Shown here: one piece after another, positions 1 to 6,280 of the stretch
Position numbering within the stretch: the stretch's first letter is position 1
How the letters are laid out: every line of letters starts with the position of its first letter
NCBI GenBank assembly: GCA_000695745.1
Contig: ASHK01000298.1
Span: forward strand, 1-6,287
Source of the DNA: Vibrio madracius
GTDB lineage: Bacteria > Pseudomonadota > Gammaproteobacteria > Enterobacterales > Vibrionaceae
Reading direction: 5' to 3'
Length of the DNA stretch: 6,287 nucleotides
The notes under the pieces: model-generated
Databases searched by the model: none
Seen by the model: the letters and a program-made list of their open reading frames with translations, nothing else
What the model was told of the DNA's origin: nothing
Made by a program: the position numbers and the translations under genes

Positions 1-631
1 CAAGAAAAGTCGGAAATGACTGAGTAAAGATGGCAAAGCGATGTTTCTGCAGATTATTCGCTCCCAACGCGGTTAAGCCACGTGACGGTTTCTTATCTGC
101 TGACTCGTGACTCTCTGCATACAGTTTCCCGAATAGCCCTAGATCTTGAACGAATACCGCCATTACACCGGCAAGAGGCCCTAAGCCCACAGCACGCACA
201 AAGATCATGCCCCAAATCGCCATATCAATTCCGCGTAACACATCGAACACACGGCGCATAAAGGTAGCAATAAAGCGAAATGGTCCCGTCATCACGTTAC
301 GAGCAGCCATAAATGACAAAGGCAACGCCACAAAAGATGCCGTTAACGTGCCGCCAAATACAATCGCCAGTGTTATCGCTATTTGCTTAAAGTAATAGGC
401 AAACGGCCAATCCCAAAAGTCTCTCCATACAAACATATGCAGGAAATAGCTCATAATTTTGCTATTGCCCATTTCAAACTGCTTTGAAGACACGCCAAAA
501 AACGTAAAGAACAAGAAGTAATACACCAAAACGCTGCTCGCGAGCACTGCAACAATGGTTAAATAACGTTTTTGTTGCGAGAAAATCGCTTTATTTTCTT
601 GTTTGATTTGCTCTAACGTTAGTTCCGTCAT
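1..631 (-). CDS. phnE: Phosphonate-type ABC transporter permease, second PhnE paralogue (partial, 3' end outside window)
   Basis: The frame is open from ATG at 631 to the window edge and gives 210 residues without a stop; the C-terminus is missing. Hydrophobic segments lie near residues 23-46, 83-107 and 138-168. They are followed by an EAA-type cytoplasmic loop around 172-195, including RGLTALGAN at 184-192, which in this family contacts the ATPase. It is an inner-membrane subunit that would pair with the intact permease upstream to form the channel. The start overlaps the upstream stop (ATGA at 631-628). A GGAG at 642-639, inside the upstream gene, sits 7 bases before the ATG, so translational coupling is likely. 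PhnE-family proteins are usually about 260-290 residues, so roughly 60 are lost beyond the edge. Membership in the PhnE group rests on the EAA loop and operon context. The transported compound is not shown by the sequence. Confidence 0.88.
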   Translation of the reverse strand, partial: MTELTLEQIKQENKAIFSQQKRYLTIVAVLASSVLVYYFLFFTFFGVSSKQFEMGNSKIMSYFLHMFVWRDFWDWPFAYYFKQIAITLAIVFGGTLTASFVALPLSFMAARNVMTGPFRFIATFMRRVFDVLRGIDMAIWGMIFVRAVGLGPLAGVMAVFVQDLGLFGKLYAESHESADKKPSRGLTALGANNLQKHRFAIFTQSFPTFL

Positions 632-1503
632 TTTACATCTCCACTAATGACTTTTTTGCGAAGAACGCCCGACGTCATGTCTATGAGCGCGACGACAATG
701 ATGATCAACAACAGCGTGATGCTGACCTGATCATGTCTACCCAAGCTAATATTCGTCATCAACTCTTGACCAATACCCCCCGCTCCAACCAAGCCAAGAA
801 TGGTCGATGAGCGAAAATTGATTTCAAATCGAAGAAATATATACGACAGAACTGTTGGCTTAATCTGCGGCCAAAAGGCAAAACGTAGTCGTTGGACTGG
901 TGTTGAACCACACGCCGTTAAACCTCGAACTGGCTTATCAGAAATGGTCTCGATGGATTCATAAAACAGCTTGGTCAAGCTACCTATCGTATGCAGTGTC
1001 AGTGCCACGAACCCTGGGAACGTCCCAACACCATAAGCCATCACAAACATCACCGCCCAAGCAAGCTCCGGCATGGTGCGCAAAAAGGCCACAAAAGAAC
1101 GTACTGCTATTCTGACGGGTACGGGCGCATAACCATTGTTGGCGGCTAAAAATGCCAAAAGAATAGCGATAACGGACGACACTAACGTCGCGGCGATCGC
1201 AACATTGATGGTTTCCCACAACAGAGGGATTTGAATAGGTAAACGATAGCCCCAGTAGATAAGCGAGCCCGGCACCGCACGACCACTCTCATCACGACTG
1301 GCGAATAAAACATCCCATGAAAGCTGCGGAAGCGTATCGTAGATATAATCAAAAAGTGCAGGTGCGTTATGCAAAATAGTAGAAAGGCTAAATTCTGCGT
1401 AATGCCCAGAAAGCAGATAAAGCAACATAAGCATCGATGACCACATAAGTGCATCCATCTTCTGTTTACGACGAGCCTGTTGGTAGTATTGTTCAAACTG
1501 CAT
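628..1503 (-). CDS. phnE: Phosphonate-type ABC transporter permease PhnE
   Basis: An intact 291-residue inner-membrane permease of the binding-protein-dependent family. Hydrophobic segments lie near residues 17-32, 98-121, 137-157, 160-178, 214-228 and 260-279. The EAA loop runs from about 181 to 213 (YESIET..., RGLTACG at 193-199, WPQIKP at 211-216). It is followed by the PhnE-like stretch FRSSTILGLVGAGGIGQEL at 230-248. The gene lies between the binding protein gene and a second, different permease, so the membrane domain is probably a PhnE1/PhnE2 heterodimer served by PhnC. The start codon at 1503 has only a weak ribosome site, and a strong hairpin lies just upstream, which suggests lower expression than phnD. 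The stop overlaps the next start by four bases. The family is secure. Phosphonate as substrate is inferred from family, and phosphite or related reduced phosphorus compounds are possible. Confidence 0.92.
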   Translation of the reverse strand: MQFEQYYQQARRKQKMDALMWSSMLMLLYLLSGHYAEFSLSTILHNAPALFDYIYDTLPQLSWDVLFASRDESGRAVPGSLIYWGYRLPIQIPLLWETINVAIAATLVSSVIAILLAFLAANNGYAPVPVRIAVRSFVAFLRTMPELAWAVMFVMAYGVGTFPGFVALTLHTIGSLTKLFYESIETISDKPVRGLTACGSTPVQRLRFAFWPQIKPTVLSYIFLRFEINFRSSTILGLVGAGGIGQELMTNISLGRHDQVSITLLLIIIVVALIDMTSGVLRKKVISGDVK

Positions 1504-1526
1504 GAAATTGACCGTAGAAGTAAGAA

Positions 1527-1546
1527 GCTGGCAGCAACCTGCCAGC
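1527..1546 (-). promoter_or_regulatory. Intercistronic hairpin between phnD and phnE
   Basis: A perfect 8-bp stem (GCTGGCAG / CTGCCAGC) with a four-base loop lies in the 61-bp gap between the phnD stop and the phnE start. In the operon transcript it is followed by TTCTTACTTC, which is pyrimidine-rich but not a real U-tract, so it is at best a partial terminator. Hairpins at this place in binding-protein transport operons are known to protect the upstream mRNA and reduce downstream expression, giving excess binding protein over permease. That role here is inferred. Confidence 0.6.
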
Positions 1547-1564
1547 GTTTAATTTAAGGGGGGA

Positions 1565-2487
1565 TTAACGCTGAGCGAATTTGGTCGCTTTAACTAAGTC
1601 GATAATGGACTGGTATTCAGCAACACTGGTGTCTTCTAGATGAAGTGACCCACCCGCCGCTTTGCTAAAGCAAGCGTTGTCTTCACGGTCCAGCTTCTTC
1701 ACAGCAGCAACAAGCTTATCTTTGAAAACAGGGTCTAGGCGATTACTAACAATCGTTGGGCCATTAGCAATAAGAGGCGATTCCCAAATGATGCGGATTT
1801 TTTTCATGAGGTCAGCATCGTGATCCATATAACGGAGCAACGCCCCAGCGCTATAGCCTTTATCAGCATCGCCCACCATCGAGACCAAGTCACGGCTGCA
1901 TCAAATTGACCATTAAGAACGCCAACGATGTCTTGCTCATGTCCACCGGAAAAATTGACTGATTTGAAGAAGCCATCAAATTGGTTATCCATGTTTCCGC
2001 CCAATGCGTTTTCAAGCTGGTTATTTGGAATAAGAAAGCCTGAGGTCGAGTTTGGATCAGCGAAAGAAAACACTTTACCCTTTAAGTCTTCAATGGATTG
2101 GTATGGGCTATCTTCTTTCACCAAAATAACGGAATGATAACCGCGAGAGTTGTCGGTGTTATCCACTGTGATACCAACCAAGTCCACCGCATTCGGATCA
2201 TTTAGGTACACTTCTGCATACGACTTAGGTGACATATTGATAACCAGATCAATCTTTTCACCTAACAAGCCTTGAATCACCGCATTGTAGTCACTTGAGT
2301 TTCGGATATTGGTTTTCACACCCAGCTCGGCATTGAGAAAATCAGCGACACATTGATTATCACCAATTTGGTCAGCTGCATTTTGGCCACCTAAAATGCC
2401 TAGATTAATTTCACTTGGTGCAGCTGCATTCGCGTTAAAAGTCATAGCAGAAGCCACGGCGATACCAATAGATAGAAGCTTTTTCAT
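1565..2487 (-). pseudogene. phnD: Phosphonate ABC transporter periplasmic binding protein PhnD, interrupted by a one-base frameshift
   Basis: The first frame begins at ATG 2487 with a signal peptide (MKKLLSIGI..., Ala-rich to about residue 22, probable cleavage after ANA). It carries PhnD-type features: a DPNSTSGF motif at 144-151 (Ser/Thr contacts for the phosphonate oxygens in the family) and GGHEQD at 181-186. The reading breaks after Val-Thr-Trp at 199-201, and this frame stops at 1804. The rest of the protein continues in another frame (VSMVGDADKGYSAG... to KATKFAQR) and ends at 1565. One extra G after the Trp codon (extra C in the plus-strand CC at 1885-1886) restores a 307-residue protein of normal family length. 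As written the gene is broken. A sequencing error is the simpler explanation, since both halves are well conserved in style and nothing else has decayed. The role is to capture the substrate in the periplasm for the permeases. Confidence 0.87.
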
Positions 2488-2493
2488 CACTTG

Positions 2494-2498
2494 TCCTT
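2494..2498 (-). promoter_or_regulatory. Ribosome binding site deciding the phnD start
   Basis: AAGGA on the minus strand sits 6 bases before ATG 2487. A GTG directly before the ATG (2490) would be only 3 bases from the site. The ATG is therefore preferred, giving a protein that begins MKKLL, typical of a signal peptide. Confidence 0.7.
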
Positions 2499-2529
2499 AA
2501 AAATTATTGTGTCCAGTTTTCCGATTGGA

Positions 2530-3369
2530 TCAGTTGATTTGGTCGATCTCATCGCCATAAAGGCGATGTAAAACATCGTCATTGAGGCCAGAAGGGTGTC
2601 CGTCATAAATCACCTTGCCTTTAGCAAGACCAATTACTCGGGAGCAATACTCCTGAACCAGTTCGATTGAGTGAAGATTTACCATTACCGCCACACCATC
2701 TCGGCTGACTTTTTGCAGCGCTTCCATAATGCGAACGGTATTTTTGGGGTCCAACGAAGCCACAGGCTCATCGGCAAGTAGGATCTTTGGGTTTTGCATC
2801 ATCGCACGACAAATCGCCACACGTTGTTGCTGTCCACCAGAGAGGTTTTCTGCACGTTGCAGTGCATACGGCAACATGTTGAGCCATTTGAGCAATTGGA
2901 TAGCGTGGGCTTTATCTTGGTCGCTGAAGATTTTGAGCAAAGATTTGAGCGTTGAGGTATGACTCAAACGTCCAAGCAGTACATTAGAAATCACGTCCAA
3001 ACGAGGCACCAGACAAAAGTCTTGGAAAATCATGCCGCAGTGGGTGCGCCATTCGCGAAGTTCTTTTCGCGACATCGACAATACGTTGTCTGTCGATAGG
3101 TCTTTATGCACATTAAGGATTTCACCGCTGGTCGCGGGGATGGTGCCATTGAGCGTATGCAACAATGTGGATTTCCCTGCCCCAGAACGACCAACCACAG
3201 CAACAAATTCACCGGCGTGAAGTTCAAAACTGATTCCATCGAGAACCACTTTTCCTTGCTGATACGACTTAGTCAGAGTACGAGTTTCAAGAACTTTTCT
3301 ACCCAGCTGTGGCGATGCTACTACTTCCGCATCCGAGACAACTGTCAGTTCAGGCATGGTCATAGCCAT
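2530..3369 (-). CDS. phnC: Phosphonate ABC transporter ATP-binding protein PhnC
   Basis: A 279-residue ABC ATPase with all motifs intact: Walker [10 protein letters not shown] at 60-68, Q-loop Gln116 (IFQDF), signature LSGGQQQR at 176-183, Walker B ILLADE at 196-201, D-loop SLD at 205-207 and switch His233. It powers the PhnD-PhnE1-PhnE2 importer from the cytoplasmic side. It is the first gene of the operon, 42 bp before phnD. I chose ATG 3369 because GGAA at 3381-3378 lies 8 bases upstream. A longer TTG start at 3387 would put that site inside the gene, and ATGs at 3363 and 3357 are also possible. The N-terminus carries about 24 residues before the first ABC strand ([12 protein letters not shown]), a little longer than usual for PhnC. 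The PhnC assignment rests on the linked phnD and phnE genes. The substrate may be phosphonate, phosphite or similar. Confidence 0.92.
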   Translation of the reverse strand: MAMTMPELTVVSDAEVVASPQLGRKVLETRTLTKSYQQGKVVLDGISFELHAGEFVAVVGRSGAGKSTLLHTLNGTIPATSGEILNVHKDLSTDNVLSMSRKELREWRTHCGMIFQDFCLVPRLDVISNVLLGRLSHTSTLKSLLKIFSDQDKAHAIQLLKWLNMLPYALQRAENLSGGQQQRVAICRAMMQNPKILLADEPVASLDPKNTVRIMEALQKVSRDGVAVMVNLHSIELVQEYCSRVIGLAKGKVIYDGHPSGLNDDVLHRLYGDEIDQIN

Positions 3370-3380
3370 AAGTTTTATTC

Positions 3381-3403
3381 CAATCAATAGTAGTTATTGA
3401 TTG
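3381..3403. promoter_or_regulatory. Perfect 9-bp palindrome in the phnC leader
   Basis: CAATCAATA and TATTGATTG form a perfect inverted repeat around a five-base centre. It lies between the predicted phnC -10 and the start codon, and one arm touches the ribosome site. It could be an operator, or a leader hairpin hiding the ribosome site if transcription starts upstream of 3403. No specific regulator can be named. Confidence 0.4.
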
Positions 3404-3404
3404 A

Positions 3405-3462
3405 ATATTAGAGCGTGGGTTTTTGACGAATTCAGGATAGTTTTGTGACTAATTTATGAACA
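3405..3462 (-). promoter_or_regulatory. Candidate PhoB-controlled promoter of the phn operon (four Pho-box-like heptamers plus -10)
   Basis: On the minus strand four heptamers occur at an exact 11-bp period, each separated by four mostly A/T bases: TGTTCAT (3462-3456), TAGTCAC (3451-3445), CTATCCT (3440-3434) and TCGTCAA (3429-3423). The known enterobacterial Pho box is built from CTGTCAT-like heptamers with a four-base A/T-rich spacer. These units match it at 4, 4, 5 and 4 of 7 positions. A -10-like TAATAT (3410-3405) follows 12 bases after the last unit, which suits PhoB promoters where the boxes replace the -35. The predicted start is near 3398, leaving a leader of about 29 bases. The spacing is striking but each unit is degenerate, so this is a good candidate only. 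Confidence 0.5.
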
Positions 3463-3580
3463 AGCAAAGTGCACCATTCCATAAAAATACGTCAATAAAT
3501 TCATGCTAATCAATATATTAGATGCATAAAATCTAGCACCTATGATTTTTATTCTTAGAACAAAACTTAAAAATGCGACC

Positions 3581-3635
3581 AATTAGTTGATCTAGTCAAC
3601 CAATTGATTAAAATGGTTGACTAGATCAACTAATT
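3581..3635. repeat. Perfect 22-bp inverted repeat, likely MarR-family operator pair
   Basis: The arms at 3581-3602 and 3614-3635 are exact reverse complements, separated by 11 bp. Each arm also contains its own shorter palindrome, GTTGA-N5-TCAAC, matching the TTG...CAA style of many MarR-family operators. The site therefore offers two dimer sites in mirror arrangement. It ends 10 bp before the marR start and overlaps the predicted marR promoter, which indicates self-repression of the marR-transporter operon. The repeat is seen directly; the protein that binds it is inferred from position. Confidence 0.8.
3587..3614 (+). promoter_or_regulatory. Predicted promoter of marR and the MFS gene
   Basis: A -35 TTGATC (3587-3592) and a -10 TAAAAT (3609-3614, 5 of 6 to consensus) are separated by 16 bp. 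The -35 lies inside the left arm of the large inverted repeat and the expected start, near 3621, lies inside the right arm. A repressor on either arm would therefore block RNA polymerase. A second -35-like TTGACT occurs in the right arm but has no good -10 downstream. Confidence 0.5.
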
Positions 3636-3645
3636 ACCTTCTACG

Positions 3646-4077
3646 ATGACAATAGACTACCGGGCGATTAATCACGCCTTACGCGAAATACGCATGAAAA
3701 CCCGTGGCAAAATGGTGGCGGAGATCACCCGACAAAAAGTCGAGTTCTCTCCCCTTGAACATAAAGCGATGAGTGACATTCGCTCGTTCGGCGGGGCTTC
3801 CCAGCAAAAGTTAGTTGAATCAATGAACCGAGACAAAGCCCAGATCGCAAGAATTGTCGCAAGGCTTCATCGTCAAGATCTCATCATCAAACAAAGTTGT
3901 CCTAACGACCGACGCTCGGTTGCACTGTACCTCAGCCAGAAAGGGGAAAAGCTGTTAGAACGCCTCGACCAAGTCGAAATGGAAATGATAACGGAAATGC
4001 TGACTGGGTTTTCTCAGACCGAAGCAAGCACACTGAAGCAGCTATTAGAGCGCGTTAATGACAACTTGAGTTACTAA
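3646..4077 (+). CDS. MarR-family transcriptional regulator
   Basis: A 143-residue protein of normal MarR length. It has an N-terminal helix for dimerisation, a winged helix with the recognition helix around residues 62-77 (RDKAQIARIVARLHRQ), and the wing with the conserved acidic-Arg motif PNDRRSVALYLSQKG at 86-100. A C-terminal dimerisation helix follows. It is probably a ligand-responsive repressor binding the large inverted repeat just upstream and controlling itself and the efflux gene 21 bp downstream. It is divergent from the phn operon, but its operator is about 170 bp from the phnC -10, so control of phnC is less likely. No Shine-Dalgarno sequence precedes ATG 3646 (TTACCTTCTACG), and the predicted leader is only about 25 bases. 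A later ATG at 3694 would remove the N-terminal dimerisation helix and is less likely. The inducer cannot be told from the sequence. Confidence 0.9.
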   Translation: MTIDYRAINHALREIRMKTRGKMVAEITRQKVEFSPLEHKAMSDIRSFGGASQQKLVESMNRDKAQIARIVARLHRQDLIIKQSCPNDRRSVALYLSQKGEKLLERLDQVEMEMITEMLTGFSQTEASTLKQLLERVNDNLSY

Positions 4078-4087
4078 TTTTACCCAC

Positions 4088-4101
4088 AGGAGAATCATTT
4101 G
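4088..4101 (+). promoter_or_regulatory. Ribosome binding site and TTG start of the MFS gene
   Basis: AGGAG at 4088-4092 is followed after six bases by TTG at 4099. No ATG is near enough to be used. The peptide from this TTG (MKSTQPILGQK) is a sensible hydrophilic N-terminus for a Bcr/CflA transporter, which supports the TTG start. Confidence 0.65.
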
Positions 4102-5301
4102 AAATCAACACAACCCATCCTTGGGCAAAAAGGCACTCTATTTTTCTCGTTATTATTAGTGCATTTCCACCATTAACGATTGACCTTTATCTGCCAGCTT
4201 TGCCCACCATGGTTGATATATTTAGCACCACAGAATCAATGGTCAACCTCACGTTAAGTAGCTATTTCATTACCTACGCGATTGGTCTTTTATTCTGGGG
4301 GCCGCTGAGTGAAAAATTTGGCCGCAAACCAATTTTATTGATAGGTATTGGAGCTTACATGCTTGCCAGTATTGCCTGTGCGATGGCAGGAAGTATTGAG
4401 CACCTCATTGGCTCAAGAGTGCTACAAGCGTTTGCTGGCAGTGCCATTACTGTCGTCTCTACCGCCATCGTCAAAGATATGTTCGAAGGACGTGAGCGCG
4501 AGAAAATCATGGCCACCATTATGTCGCTCGTGATTATTGCGCCAATGGTCGCTCCCGTACTCGGTGCGTTTCTTCTCAAAGTCGCTTCATGGAGAATGAT
4601 GTTCGTGACCTTGGCAGTATTTGGCGCGTTTGCTCCATCTTAGCCTGTGTTACCGCGAGACACTGCAAAGTCAGTATACCGGCTCTTTGGCTCGCTCTTG
4701 GACTCGACTTGGCGTGGTAATGACGAATCCAAGATTCGTGATGCTGCTTTGTATTTTCTCTATTGCACCCATGGCGCTTATGGCCTTCTTAGCGGCAGGT
4801 TCGTACATTTACATCAACGGTTTTGGCCTGACTGAGCAAGAGTTCAGTTATTACTTTGCTTTTAATGCCATGTGCGCCTCTTTAGGCCCTGCTATTTACA
4901 TGAAGTTATCTCGTCATATTTCAGTGCAAAAAGTGATTACTTTGTGCTTTTGCATTTTAGCAATGATGGGGGTGTTAACGCTCACCATTGGTTCAACCGC
5001 ACCTTGGGTCTTCGCATTGATAGCCGCTCCAGCCACGCTAATGGTGATTATGATGCGAGTGCCTGGTACCAACTTGATGCTTGATCAGCAAGACAAAGAC
5101 ACCGGCTCTGCTGTGGCATTGATTCAGTTTTTTGCCATGATTTGTGGCTCTGCAGGCATGTTGCTGGTTTCCATGCGTCCCGACGCACTCATCGCCAATT
5201 TAGGTATGATTCAGCTCTCAATCGGCATTGTGGGTGGTCTATTATGGTTTGTGGTTCGCAATCGAGCATTTGTTACAGACAAACTGGTGAAAAGTCACTA
5301 G
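4099..5301 (+). pseudogene. Bcr/CflA-family MFS drug efflux transporter, interrupted by three one-base frameshifts
   Basis: A 12-helix inner-membrane proton-drug antiporter type. Three frames are stitched by single added bases: an A in the A-run 4127-4131, a T in 4629-4631 and a C in 4653-4654. The result is a 401-residue protein, the usual length for this family. Seen features are the TM1 motif IDLYLPALP with Asp29, typical of Bcr/CflA proteins; MFS motif A GPLSEKFGRKP at 68-78; RVLQAFAGS before TM4; a TM5 motif with IAPMVAPVLG; and RETL at 187-190 leading to the central loop. The C-terminal half is clean up to TAG 5301. It is 21 bp behind marR and so in its operon, and probably exports the compound MarR senses. 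As written it is broken. Since all three lesions are one-base losses in homopolymers, sequencing error is the favoured cause. The exported compound is unknown. Confidence 0.85.
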
Positions 5302-5317
5302 TAATCATCCAAATCAG

Positions 5318-5340
5318 AAAGGGGCAAACGCCCCTTTTTT
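5318..5340 (+). terminator. Rho-independent terminator of the marR-MFS operon
   Basis: An 8-bp stem (AAAGGGGC / GCCCCTTT) with loop AAAC is followed by a run of six T. It begins 17 bp after the MFS stop codon. It separates this operon from the downstream reductase gene. Confidence 0.92.
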
Positions 5341-5419
5341 GTGACTTCTCATTGCAACAAAATCCAGACCCTTTAAGCTAAAACGCACAGCCTCAGACAA
5401 ATTCGGAAACTACTAGATA

Positions 5420-6082
5420 ATGAAATTATTGATTTTTCTTGGCTCTGTAAGAGAAAGTACCCCACCTCGCCCGGCACGACTGGGCGCAAGAGTCAGTGAC
5501 GCGTGTCAGTCTCTGCTAATGCGCTTTTATCCCGAGGTTGATGTGGAAATCATCGACCCTCTTACTTTGAGTTTCGATGCGGTTTTTAAACCTGAATTTG
5601 CTTACAGCCGAAGTAAAGTACCAGAAGACCTAAAGCAACTGGCAGCGAAGATTGAGCAAGCTGATGGCTATGTGATGGTTTCACCCGAGTACAATCACTC
5701 TATGAGTCCAGCACTTGCACACTTGCTTAACCATTTTGGCAGCTCGCTATTTTCTTATAAACCCAGTGCGATTGTGACCTACTCTGCAGGACAATGGGGC
5801 GGTGCTAGAGCAGCCGTTTCAATGCGAACGTTTCTCTCTGAGTTAGGCTGTTTACCAGTCTCTGCCATGATTCATATTCCCAATGCTGCTAGCGTGTTCA
5901 ATGAAAAAGGTGAGGCGCTAAACGAAGCATCTCAACAAGAGTGGGATAGCTATATGAATCGAACGCTTGCTCAACTTATTTGGTGGGCGGAAGGTGCCAA
6001 AGTTCAGCGCAGCGCCAGCGATCCAGCCGAACTTATTCAGGCATTTCAACGCGATCCTTCACAGAGGAACGCGCCAAAATAG
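5420..6082 (+). CDS. NAD(P)H-dependent FMN reductase family protein (flavodoxin-like fold)
   Basis: An intact 220-residue cytoplasmic flavoprotein of the FMN_red family. The N-terminal strand and loop FLGSVRES (6-13) is the FMN-phosphate-binding region. SPEYNHSMSPALAHLLNH at 88-105 is the family signature that contacts the isoalloxazine ring, and YSAGQWGGARA at 121-131 is the third flavin-binding loop. Such enzymes reduce FMN, quinones, chromate or other acceptors with NAD(P)H; which one applies here cannot be decided. It lies 118 bp after the marR-MFS operon and beyond a strong terminator, so it is probably transcribed on its own. I see no convincing promoter. No strong ribosome site precedes ATG 5420 (ACTACTAGATA), but the protein starts exactly at the first strand of the fold. 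The residues after about 192 form a polar, poorly conserved-looking tail. Confidence 0.88.
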   Translation: MKLLIFLGSVRESTPPRPARLGARVSDACQSLLMRFYPEVDVEIIDPLTLSFDAVFKPEFAYSRSKVPEDLKQLAAKIEQADGYVMVSPEYNHSMSPALAHLLNHFGSSLFSYKPSAIVTYSAGQWGGARAAVSMRTFLSELGCLPVSAMIHIPNAASVFNEKGEALNEASQQEWDSYMNRTLAQLIWWAEGAKVQRSASDPAELIQAFQRDPSQRNAPK

Positions 6083-6104
6083 TCAGCACTTGAGGCTATT
6101 TTTT
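6076..6104 (+). terminator. Weak terminator overlapping the reductase stop codon
   Basis: AAAATAG (6076-6082) pairs with CTATTTT (6096-6102). The inner TCA/TGA pair extends the stem across a GG bulge, and a short T-run ends at 6104. The left arm contains the TAG stop of the reductase. The stem is A/T-rich and therefore weak. It may work in both directions between convergent genes. Confidence 0.5.
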
Positions 6105-6280
6105 GTACTTATGCAAATCGCCTTGGGTATATGGCAATAATCATTGGGGTGAAGCGTGAGCCGATCTTGATGTTCATCATCACTCTTGACGTAATTGCTA
6201 AGCGGCAACACCTCGACCACGATTTTATCTGCATCGGAGCGCTTAGCAATGTAGTTTCTCACTCGCTGAAGATGCTCTGG
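6083..6280 (-). CDS. Fragment of an unrecognised minus-strand protein at the window edge
   Basis: From 6280 leftwards the minus strand reads PEHLQRVRNYIAKRSDADK and on through IVVEVLPLSNYVKSDDEHQ with no stop until TGA at 6083-6085, 65 residues in all. The mix of charged and hydrophobic residues looks like a real soluble protein. I do not recognise it. A TAA lies immediately upstream in this frame, and no ATG follows. Adding one C at the CC run (plus-strand GG 6279-6280) would join it to an upstream RN and keep it open to the edge, like the other frameshifts here. The true C-terminus is uncertain. A neighbouring frame ends with TAA at 6109-6111, and a one-base change in the CCCC run near 6146-6149 would end it soon after HP. 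This could be the 3' end of a gene convergent with the reductase. Confidence 0.35.
   Translation of the reverse strand, partial: PEHLQRVRNYIAKRSDADKIVVEVLPLSNYVKSDDEHQDRLTLHPNDYCHIPKAICISTKNSLKC

Noticed and set aside
207..395. Plus-strand reading frame of 62 residues
   Set aside because: It lies wholly inside the partial second permease on the other strand, which shows family motifs; this frame shows none.
2729..3239. Reading frames on both strands inside phnC
   Set aside because: They are shadows of the PhnC frame, which holds every ABC ATPase motif.
3445..3462. Possible CRP site beginning TGTGA on the plus strand
   Set aside because: Only one half-site matches; the other half reads TATGA or TGAAC, not TCACA. 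The bases are better explained by the phased Pho-box-like repeats.
3504..3526. A/T-rich imperfect dyad with CTAAT and ATTAG arms in the phnC-marR gap
   Set aside because: The arms are only 5 bp and the region is A/T-rich, so such pairing is expected by chance.
3581..3635. Large inverted repeat as transposon ends or a CRISPR/attachment site
   Set aside because: The arms are only 11 bp apart with no gene between, no target duplication is seen, and the nested TTG...CAA symmetry and promoter overlap fit an operator.
5352..5379. Possible promoter for the FMN reductase (TTGCAA and TAAGCT)
   Set aside because: The -10 matches consensus at only three of six positions, so support is too weak for a feature.
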